Source of the DNA: Actinoplanes sp. TFC3
GTDB lineage: Bacteria > Actinomycetota > Actinomycetes > Mycobacteriales > Micromonosporaceae
Direction of reading: 5' to 3'
Assembly: GCF_001553785.1 (NCBI RefSeq)
Contig: NZ_LOJP01000001.1
Span: 4,895,384-4,959,383 of the forward strand
DNA length: 64,000 nucleotides
Under the pieces are notes generated by a model. It did not search any database. It saw nothing but the letters and a program-made list of their open reading frames with translations, and had not been told where the DNA came from. Shown piece after piece: positions 21,756 to 28,350 of the stretch (its first letter is position 1; every line of letters begins with the position of its first letter). A program made the translations under genes and the position numbers.

Positions 21756-22181
21756 AACGGCTGCCAACTCCTCCACCTGACCGGGATCGCCGGCGTAGCA
21801 GTACAGAACCAGCTCGTCAGCCCCGAACTCGCGGTACGCCTCAACCGCCTCGGCGATCTGACCGGGCTCGGTCAACGGCACCTCCGCAGCGGCGTGATCA
21901 TCCGCGCGCCCACCGACGCCGAGCACGAACCGTCCACCCGACAGCCGATCCAGCGTGGCTACCTGCTTGGCCAGCAGGGCCGTCTGGCGCAGCGGGCCGG
22001 TTTGCAGGCGGATTCGCGTGGTCACAGCACTGAGGGCGGCAAGGGCAACGAGCGGTTCGGTGTTGTCGTACACCAGCCGGTCGAGCAGGGCGAGCGAGTC
22101 GAAGCGGGCGGCTTCCGCGCGCCGGGCCCAGTCGGGCAGCCGTACGGGATCGCTGACGGGTAGGCCGAGGCCGAGATCCAT
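21750..22181 (-). pseudogene. Internally deleted luciferase-like (F420/flavin) monooxygenase
   Basis: From ATG 22181 (GGAG upstream) the frame gives MDLGLGLPVSD, then a good N-terminal half of an LLM-class oxidoreductase (PLVALAALSAVTTRIRL, LLAKQVATLDRLSGGRFVLG). After about residue 110 it jumps directly to the C-terminal segment (AEAVEAYREFGADELVLYCY, DPGQVEELAAVL). Roughly 130 central residues are missing, without a frameshift. The frame then lacks its stop and runs antisense through the MarR gene to 21279. The normal family length is about 280. A functional product is unlikely. Confidence 0.7.
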
Positions 22182-22837
22182 GATGTCTCCAGTAAGTGGG
22201 CAGCGAACAGCGCTGTCGCCCACTTCCGCTCGCCTGCGTCAGACGCGGCGAGGCCGTGTGCCACTCTGCGACATCGCTCCGGGGACACGACTGCTTCTCG
22301 GCGAAACTACCGTCCAGCTCATGGCGCCCGGTTCATGGCGCCCAGCTCATGCCAACCGGGCCCCATCGTCCGTGCTGCTCGGCTCCGTCCCGCCCGGAAC
22401 CCCGTGTCTGTCACCAAGCCGACAGCGACCCATCACAACCCGCCGTAAGCCGCCAACTTCCGGGAACCTACCTTTATCGACAATCGGCCCAGCCGCGCGT
22501 TCCGCTTTACTGAGGATTGCCTGTGAGTATCCCGCCAGGGCCGCTCAAATACATTCCTTCGGGGACTACGGAAAGCGACCGAATACCTCGGATGCCATCG
22601 CGGCGCCCGCTCTCCCTCGGCCGCCACGTAACGCTCCGTGATTGCGCCTACCTGCCTCTTCGCCCGCCAAGCCGCCGCGTACCCACCCGGTTGGATGTTA
22701 AACCTGCAGGTGAACGGGCACTGCGACATCCGAGGTGCGATATGCAGACTGCCGGACCCGGGTTTCCGGTGCAGTACTCTGGATACACAGTGCACACCCG
22801 TAGAAAGCAGTGTCACAGAGAGCAATGGGATCTTGAT
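22182..22837. other. 656-bp region without a convincing gene
   Basis: No frame here has family features or good codon use. It contains a short direct repeat, TCATGGCGCCCGGT then TCATGGCGCCCAGC (22319-22346), with a further TCATG. The GC content drops toward the right end, near the promoter of the XRE gene. It may be decayed coding sequence following the monooxygenase remnant. Confidence 0.5.
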
Positions 22838-23746
22838 ATGAGCGTTCGAGAAAGGCGCAAAGCAGCCCTGGAACGCAAGCGGCTCATCCGGAGACTGTCC
22901 GGGATCCGCCAGAAGATAGGCCTTACTCAGGCTCAGGTGGCCGGCGTGCTGCGCTGGTCACAATCGAAGGTGCACCGCATCGAGAGTGGCGAGAACAGCA
23001 TCTCGTACACGGATCTACTTGCTCTGCTCAAGGTTTACGACGTCAGCGAAGACGAAGTGGTGAAGGAATTGACGGAGATGGCCGACGTGGCTCGCCAGCG
23101 CAGCCTGCCGGAAATGAGCGACATCCATTCCAAGGATTTCCGTGACTATCTCGAAGCGGAGATCATCGCTCATACGATGCGCGAGTTCGAGTATTCCTTC
23201 GTGCCCGGGCTGCTGCAGACCCCGGAGTATGCCGAAGCCGTGCTGCACACGCTGTTGCAAACCGCTTCCCTGAACGGTGAGGAAAAGGAGCCGGTGCTGG
23301 AGCGGATCCGCCGCATCATCGAGTTGCGCGCCCTGCGTCAGCAGATCTTCCACGACGGCGGCATCTCTCAGGCGTCCTTCGTGCTCGATGAGGCTGTGCT
23401 GCACCGCAACGTCGGCATCGGCGAGCACGGCGGGAACGCGGTGATGCAGGCCCAGCTCGAGCACCTCAAGAAGATGAGCCGCCACCCCCGGGTGGACCTG
23501 CGCATCCTGCCGTTCGGCGCCGGAGCGCACGTCGGGATGAACGGCCCATTCGTCATCCTGGCCTTTCCCGACCCCGACGATTTCCCGCTGCTCTACCTGG
23601 AGAACGCGGCCGGGGAGTACCTGACCAAGCACGACCAGCGCCAGGTCCGGCAGTTCATCACGAACTTCGAGACGCTGCAGACCCAGTCGGTCCGCGAGGA
23701 CAAGCTGGACGACCTGATCGACCCCGTGCTCACCCGCCTGGACTGA
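22838..23746 (+). CDS. XRE-type helix-turn-helix regulator with DUF5753
   Basis: A 302-residue actinomycete regulator. The HTH covers about residues 20-75 (GLTQAQVAGVLRWSQSKVHRIESG). The C-terminal DUF5753 domain (about 110-290) contains YSFVPGLLQTPEYAEAVL, VLDEAVLHRNVG and the ending VREDKLDDLIDPVL. Such proteins are normally encoded beside a DUF397 partner and act in development and antibiotic control. Here no DUF397 gene follows directly; the nearest lies 1 kb downstream. I start at ATG 22838 because family members begin about there, although the Shine-Dalgarno is weak. Confidence 0.92.
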   Translation: MSVRERRKAALERKRLIRRLSGIRQKIGLTQAQVAGVLRWSQSKVHRIESGENSISYTDLLALLKVYDVSEDEVVKELTEMADVARQRSLPEMSDIHSKDFRDYLEAEIIAHTMREFEYSFVPGLLQTPEYAEAVLHTLLQTASLNGEEKEPVLERIRRIIELRALRQQIFHDGGISQASFVLDEAVLHRNVGIGEHGGNAVMQAQLEHLKKMSRHPRVDLRILPFGAGAHVGMNGPFVILAFPDPDDFPLLYLENAAGEYLTKHDQRQVRQFITNFETLQTQSVREDKLDDLIDPVLTRLD

Positions 23747-23800
23747 GCCGCCACCGTCCATCGTTCGAGCACGTCAGGCCCGCGAACCGGAGGTAAGCCG

Positions 23801-23902
23801 ATGAGCTGCATCGACAACCACTCAGCTCGGCACAATCCGCTTCCGTACGCCTGCGCGCGGCCGCCGATGAGGCGGCGAGAACCGGTGGCCAGCAGTGGCT
23901 GA
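23801..23902 (+). CDS. Possible 33-residue small protein, coupled to the next gene
   Basis: ATG 23801 has an ideal GGAGG 7 nt upstream. The frame runs 33 codons and stops at 23900-23902, overlapping the GTG of the next gene by 8 bp. The product is basic, with two Cys and a run PPMRRREP. It occupies the place where a DUF397 gene normally follows an XRE-DUF5753 gene but does not resemble DUF397. It could be a genuine small protein or a leader that couples translation. Confidence 0.4.
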   Translation: MSCIDNHSARHNPLPYACARPPMRRREPVASSG

Positions 23903-24203
23903 ACGTGACCGGGAACTCGATCTCTGGGAAGAGTCGCCGGAGCCGGTCGTCACAGCACCCGCATCCGTCAGTTCACGCGGCAACCCCGGCCTGCTGCACG
24001 GGATCCTCACCGACGCCCGCAAGCTGGTGCATGCCCTGGTGGTGCAAATGCCGATCCTGGTCACGATCATCCTGCTCGTGGGAACGGCCGAAGCGCTGCT
24101 GGTGCTGCTGTTCACGATGGCCGTCCTCCTGACCTGGGCGTTGCGGCGCGCTCGGCGCGAGGAGGTCAGGGCCGGTCGTCGTGGGGGGGCTGACCCTGGG
24201 TGA
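23895..24203 (+). CDS. Small two-helix membrane protein, unknown
   Basis: A 102-residue protein. An acidic N-terminus (AERDRELDLWEESPEP) is followed by a linker, then two closely spaced hydrophobic helices (about 52-66 and 68-82: PILVTIILLVGTAEALLVLLFTMAVLLTWA spans them) and a basic tail (RRARREEVRAGRR). The start is a GTG with no own Shine-Dalgarno, overlapping the 33-residue frame. Its last 38 bp overlap the convergent gene on the minus strand. Confidence 0.55.
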   Translation: MAERDRELDLWEESPEPVVTAPASVSSRGNPGLLHGILTDARKLVHALVVQMPILVTIILLVGTAEALLVLLFTMAVLLTWALRRARREEVRAGRRGGADPG

Positions 24204-24423
24204 GCTGGTGCCATCGGGACAGCACCGGATCACAGATCATTCCCGCACCGATGCAGACGACGCCGGCGATAACGGCGAGGGCAATTGCCCTCGCCGTTGC
24301 CTGCGTGAATAGCGCTGAACCCACCGTGCGGCCCAGGGAAAGGGCGGCCACCCCGGCGCAGGTTCCGTAAACGGCTAACCGAATGGGGGATGCGGGATCG
24401 ATTTTCGGTCGCTGCTGCTGCAT
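24166..24423 (-). CDS. Small two-helix membrane protein, unknown
   Basis: Eighty-five residues from ATG 24423. Two hydrophobic stretches (IRLAVYGTCAGVAALSLG and AIALAVIAGVVCIGAGMI) are separated by a short loop; the tail is hydrophilic and ends in HDDRP. A longer in-frame version with extra N-terminal residues is possible. The 3' end overlaps the convergent membrane-protein gene by 38 bp. No family is recognised. Confidence 0.45.
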   Translation of the reverse strand: MQQQRPKIDPASPIRLAVYGTCAGVAALSLGRTVGSALFTQATARAIALAVIAGVVCIGAGMICDPVLSRWHQLTQGQPPHDDRP

Positions 24424-24790
24424 GTGCGGCTCCAATTGTTCAACGGGTGCCGGCCCGTCGTGAGAGCTATTCCGCACCAGCCACCTCATCCGCCATGACC
24501 GCACACTGCGGCCCGTTCCTCCTGACGACCTGGATCGTATAAGAAACACCAGGCCAACGCGCTCTTTCATGCCACCAACGGCGTACTGACAACCGCGCAT
24601 ACGGGTGGAAAACCTATTGTGTACAGCCACCGTCCTCACCAGACTAGCCGCGCCCACGAAAGACTTCTACACTCTGGGCTGCCAGATCCCAACTGTCGCG
24701 ATCACGCTGCGTTTTCTGCGTTTGATCAGACCACACAGATCGCTTACCGGCGCGTGCGTGCAAGCAGCCCGGATCAATCAGGGAGGCACG
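24424..24790. other. 367-bp noncoding region upstream of DUF397 gene
   Basis: I see no convincing gene. It lies between two divergently arranged small genes, so it should hold both promoters. A TACACT box near 24668 is a possible -10 for the plus strand. The sequence is less GC-rich than its surroundings. Confidence 0.45.
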
Positions 24791-24991
24791 TTGGGCAACT
24801 CGCCGCCGACCAGCACCGAATGGCGCAAGAGCTCTCGAAGCGGCACCGGCAACTGTGTTGAGGTGTCCATCCGCGAGGGCTCGGTGCTCCTGCGCGACAG
24901 CAAAGCGGAGTCCGGGCCGGTGCTGATGTTCGGCCATGACCAGTGGCGCCACTTCCTTTCCGCGATCAAGACCGACGACTTCGGCCCTTAG
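24791..24991 (+). CDS. DUF397 protein
   Basis: A 66-residue protein with the DUF397 core: STEWRKSSRSGTGNCVEVSI, then VLLRDSKAESGPVLMF and WRHFLSAIK. These small proteins are encoded next to XRE-DUF5753 regulators and are thought to antagonise them. The start is TTG 24791, with GGGAGG upstream. The likely partner is the XRE protein 1 kb upstream, on the same strand, although two small membrane-protein genes intervene. A strong hairpin follows. Confidence 0.85.
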   Translation: MGNSPPTSTEWRKSSRSGTGNCVEVSIREGSVLLRDSKAESGPVLMFGHDQWRHFLSAIKTDDFGP

Positions 24992-25038
24992 CTCGCATAC
25001 CCCGTATACGGCCGGCGTCCCGTCCTCGAACGGGCGAC

Positions 25039-25072
25039 AAAAAGGTCCGCCGGCCAGGCTGGCCGGCGGACC
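25039..25072 (-). terminator. Intrinsic terminator with T-run (minus strand)
   Basis: GGTCCGCCGGCCA (25044-25056) pairs perfectly with TGGCCGGCGGACC (25060-25072). On the minus strand the stem is followed by TTTTT (complement of 25039-25043), a textbook Rho-independent terminator for the membrane-protein gene ending at 25085. It may also stop transcripts of the DUF397 gene. Confidence 0.85.
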
Positions 25073-25084
25073 CGAGGGAGACGC

Positions 25085-25324
25085 TCAGCGAGCCGTCCCG
25101 CCCTCCTTCTCACCAGCAGGCGCCGGCTCAAGAGCGGGCGCCGACTTGGCGCGGGAACGCCGGCGGATCCACCGGCGGATCCGGGTAGTCAGCAGAGCGG
25201 CGCCACCCACGAACGCACACAGCGCGGTGAGGAACTTCAGCACTACCGTGAGCGCCTGCAGGCAGAACAGAAGCTGCATGAAGGCCTCGGAGTTCATGAG
25301 GAAAACAATGAGCAATTGGATCAT
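25085..25324 (-). CDS. Small membrane protein with basic tail, unknown
   Basis: From ATG 25324 the frame gives 79 residues: an N-terminal hydrophobic part (MIQLLIVFLMNSEAFMQLLF), a second helix (VVLKFLTALCAFVGGAALL), then a highly basic segment (TRIRRWIRRRSRAK) and an Ala/Pro/Glu-rich tail. The frame stays open up to GTG 25585, which would add a part with CTICGG and another hydrophobic stretch; I cannot decide between the two. A T-run terminator directly after its stop supports a real transcript. It diverges from the HTH/TPR gene. Confidence 0.5.
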   Translation of the reverse strand: MIQLLIVFLMNSEAFMQLLFCLQALTVVLKFLTALCAFVGGAALLTTRIRRWIRRRSRAKSAPALEPAPAGEKEGGTAR

Positions 25325-25605
25325 CGGACGATCGCCCTTTCTCACCCCGTTGCCGCTGCTGGCGCGGCTGGTAACAAGAAATATGCAGATGCCCAACAGT
25401 CCATTCAATGCGGTGCACAAAATGGATTCCACGGACCGGAAAACCAGTCCATGCACGATCACGGATTCCAGGAAACGGCTGGTGGCAAGCCCTGCACCGG
25501 CATGGATCCGGGTGGCCGCCCATGGACCGCCACATATTGTGCACGGATTGTCCATGGACACCAGGGGAACCGTTTCCTCCGTCACGGCAAAGGCGTTTGA
25601 CAGTC

Positions 25606-26442
25606 ATGAACAGTGGTGAATTTCTTCGCCGGCTGGAGGTCGCCACGACCGCCGGGCAATTGGGGCAGGCCCTCGACTGGCTGTGCAAGGAGCAGAACCG
25701 GAACCGCTCCCAGGTGTTCGCCCGGATCAAGCCGGGCGTTGCCGGCCTGCGGCGCTCGAGCTTCAACTATTTCCTGGCCGGCACGAAGCCGATTCCGAAC
25801 AAGACGATCCTGCTGGCGTTGGCCGTGGCTTGCTGCCCCTCGGACGAGGCGCAGCAAAGAACGATGATCAGAGCCGTGCTGGAGGCCTGGGATCGCATCT
25901 CCGTGCCCCGGGACGTGCCGGAGCCGCGAAAGCCGCTGGACGACGTGATGACCACGAGCACCAGCAACGCCGAGGCCGAGGCCGATCATCTGCGGACCCT
26001 GGAGGTGATGGCCGAGGTCGCGGGCAAGCTGACCGATCCCGCCACCCTGCCGCAGGCGCTGGAGCTGTACGAGCACGTGCTCAGCACCCGCCGCCGTCTC
26101 CTCGGCGACCCGCACCGCGAGACGTTCACCGCTTCGCACAACCTGGGCAAGGCGCTGGCCGAGGCCAAGCGCTTCGATGCCGCGCGGGTGCAGCTCAGCC
26201 GCGCGTACGAGGGCCGGCGTACCTTGCTCGGCGCCCGCGATGCCGCCTCGCTGTCATCCATGGATGCCCTCGCCTATGTCCACAGCCGCATGGGTGAGCT
26301 GGTCACCGCGAAGATGTTGCTGCAGGAGTGCCTGGAGTTGTGGCAGAAGAACCTGGACGACGCTCCCGAGCCCGAACGCGACCAGCTGGCCCTGAAGGTC
26401 CGCGACACCGCCGCCAAGCTGGAGCGCTTACAGCGGGCCTAA
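25606..26442 (+). CDS. HTH-like protein with tetratricopeptide repeats
   Basis: A 278-residue protein. The first 90 residues (FLRRLEVATTAGQLGQALDW, SSFNYFLAGTKPIPNKTILLALAVACC) resemble the N-terminus of actinobacterial XRE-like proteins, in which a small helical DNA-binding module decides on repeats of nutrients or stress. From about 130 to 270 come TPR-type helices (ALELYEHVLSTRRRLLGDPH, TFTASHNLGKALAEAKRFDAA, LLQECLELW). TPRs usually bind protein partners. It starts at ATG 25606 without strong Shine-Dalgarno. The diguanylate cyclase follows 37 bp downstream and may share its transcript. Function is not known. Confidence 0.7.
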   Translation: MNSGEFLRRLEVATTAGQLGQALDWLCKEQNRNRSQVFARIKPGVAGLRRSSFNYFLAGTKPIPNKTILLALAVACCPSDEAQQRTMIRAVLEAWDRISVPRDVPEPRKPLDDVMTTSTSNAEAEADHLRTLEVMAEVAGKLTDPATLPQALELYEHVLSTRRRLLGDPHRETFTASHNLGKALAEAKRFDAARVQLSRAYEGRRTLLGARDAASLSSMDALAYVHSRMGELVTAKMLLQECLELWQKNLDDAPEPERDQLALKVRDTAAKLERLQRA

Positions 26443-26479
26443 TTCTTGACTCGGCAAATTTCCGGCCGATGGGTGACAC

Positions 26480-27970
26480 GTGTTCCGCCTTCTGCGTCAC
26501 GACCGTCCGCTGCTTGCGCTTATCGGTTCCACCGCCGCGCTCATGCTGTGGTACGTCGTGATGCCCCCGAACCGGGCTGTGCAGGTGGTCACCGCGTGGG
26601 TTTTTGTCACTGCGGTGCACGCCGGGCTGGCCTGGACGGCGCGGTCACTGGCTCGAACCTGCGGACCGGGCACCACCGCCCGGCGCTTCTGGTTCGCTGT
26701 CGCCACCGGTGGGGTGATCTACCTGATCGGTGACCTGGCGCAGATCTGGTACTCGGCTCGCCACCCCGGCGCCGAGGATGCGGCGACCGGCGGGAGCGTT
26801 CAGGCCACCCTGTTGTCGGTGGGCAGTCTGTGGCTCGGCGCCGCGCTGCTCACCTCGCCGCTGGGCTTGAGCTCGCATCGTGAACGCGTGCGCTTCTGGC
26901 TCGACGTGGCCACCGTGACGGTCGCCGGCGTGGTGGCCGGCTGGTTTCTCATCGCGCCGGATCAGCCCGGGGCGCTGCTGCACGCCGCTCTGCCCGTACT
27001 CCTCGGCCCCGTGATCTTGATCTTCTGCATCTTCATCGTCGCCAAGCTCGTCATGTCCGGCACGTCGCTGTTCACCCGCGCCTGCGCGATCATCGGCACG
27101 GTCGCCGCGGCGGTCAAGTCATCGGCGGACGCGCTGTCCAGTCACGGACCGTTTCCACTGGCCTGGTTCCTGGCACTAACCGTAGCCTCACACGCGCTAC
27201 TGACCATCGCCGTGCGGGTGACCCAAACCCAGGTGCGAGCCAACCCCGGCGCCCTGGTCCAGCGGGTGCGGCGCAAGCCCTACAGCATCCTCCCGTACGC
27301 CGCCATCGCCGTCACCTACGGCCTGCTCACCTGGGCCATCATGCGGCACGCCAGCGCCACCGTCCCGATCGCCCTGGCCGGCGCCGCGGTCAGCACGCTG
27401 CTGGTGGTGCTGCGCCAGCTCGACGCCTTCAACGAGAACGCCCGCCTGCTCACCGAACGCGACCAGCTGGCCTCCCAGCTACGCTACGAAGCCACACACG
27501 ACGCACTCACCGGGTTGGCCAACCGCACCCTGTTCGCCCAGCACCTCGACGCGACCCTGACCGAGGGCACCCCGGCAGCCGTCCTGCTGGTCGACCTCGA
27601 CGACTTCAAACAGGTGAACGACGCCCACGGCCACGCCGCCGGCGACACGGTGCTGCGAGCAGTGGCAGACCGGATGCGCACCTGCGTACGGGATGAGGAT
27701 GTGATCTGCCGAACCGGCGGCGACGAATTCGCCATCCTGCTCGTCTCCCCCGACGACGCCCAGCAGGTCGCCAACCGGATGGCCGCCCAGATCGAAGCCC
27801 CCATCGAAGTGGACGGCGGCACAGCCCGGGTCGGCGCGAGCATCGGCATCGCCCCCACCATGCCGGGCGCCGACAGCGAACTCCTGCTCCGCCAAGCCGA
27901 CCACGCAATGTACGCAGTCAAACGAGCAGGCAAAGCGACCTACGCCATCGCCACCGAATCAACCGCCTGA
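26480..27970 (+). CDS. Membrane diguanylate cyclase (GGDEF)
   Basis: A 496-residue protein that should make cyclic di-GMP. About residues 10-310 are strongly hydrophobic and form roughly nine to ten transmembrane helices (a MASE-like sensor). The C-terminal GGDEF domain (about 330-490) has the intact active site RTGGDEF and the inhibitory I-site RDED five residues before it, so product inhibition is expected. The start is GTG 26480. It lies downstream of the HTH/TPR protein. A second GGDEF protein, which lacks the I-site, is encoded at 33-38 kb. The signal sensed by the membrane part is unknown. Confidence 0.92.
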   Translation: MFRLLRHDRPLLALIGSTAALMLWYVVMPPNRAVQVVTAWVFVTAVHAGLAWTARSLARTCGPGTTARRFWFAVATGGVIYLIGDLAQIWYSARHPGAEDAATGGSVQATLLSVGSLWLGAALLTSPLGLSSHRERVRFWLDVATVTVAGVVAGWFLIAPDQPGALLHAALPVLLGPVILIFCIFIVAKLVMSGTSLFTRACAIIGTVAAAVKSSADALSSHGPFPLAWFLALTVASHALLTIAVRVTQTQVRANPGALVQRVRRKPYSILPYAAIAVTYGLLTWAIMRHASATVPIALAGAAVSTLLVVLRQLDAFNENARLLTERDQLASQLRYEATHDALTGLANRTLFAQHLDATLTEGTPAAVLLVDLDDFKQVNDAHGHAAGDTVLRAVADRMRTCVRDEDVICRTGGDEFAILLVSPDDAQQVANRMAAQIEAPIEVDGGTARVGASIGIAPTMPGADSELLLRQADHAMYAVKRAGKATYAIATESTA

Positions 27971-27985
27971 CCAGGGCGCGTTACC

Positions 27986-28174
27986 TCAACTACCGGGCTG
28001 CCGGACCCAGCTGATGAACGCCGTCCAAGCCTCTCGCGGAAACCGGAGCACGCCCCCGCCCGGATTTTTCGAGTCGCGAACCGCGACGATGTCGCCGAGA
28101 ACTGCAACCTCGATACATTGCCCTCCGCCGTTGCTACGCGAACTCTTCCGCCACGCAACTTCAGATCTCTGCAC
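27986..28174 (-). CDS. DUF397 protein (second copy)
   Basis: Sixty-two residues with the DUF397 pattern SEVAWRKSSRSNGGGQCIEV, then DIVAVRDSKNPGGGVLRF and AWTAFISWVR. I choose GTG 28174 because AGGAA lies 6 nt upstream and the length then fits the family; an in-frame ATG at 28213 is possible. No XRE-DUF5753 gene is next to it; the only one in the window is 4.2 kb away. It converges with the GGDEF gene, 15 bp from its stop. Confidence 0.85.
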   Translation of the reverse strand: MQRSEVAWRKSSRSNGGGQCIEVAVLGDIVAVRDSKNPGGGVLRFPREAWTAFISWVRQPGS

Positions 28175-28350
28175 GAAAACTTCCTGCCCGTAGAGGCATT
28201 GAGACTCCAGCATCGAGGCCGAGGTGACATGCCGTCGTGGCTCACTTCAAGCGGCGGCAGCGAGCCCGCCCATTCCCCGACCGTCGCGGCGGCGCCAGCA
28301 AGCTTCGCCCCGCGACGCTCTGATGAGACGCGACGGTCCAACCAGAAACG

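Noticed and set aside
25325..25585. N-terminal extension of the minus-strand membrane protein to GTG 25585
   Set aside because: No ribosome binding site at the far start; kept only as an alternative because it contains CTICGG and a hydrophobic stretch.
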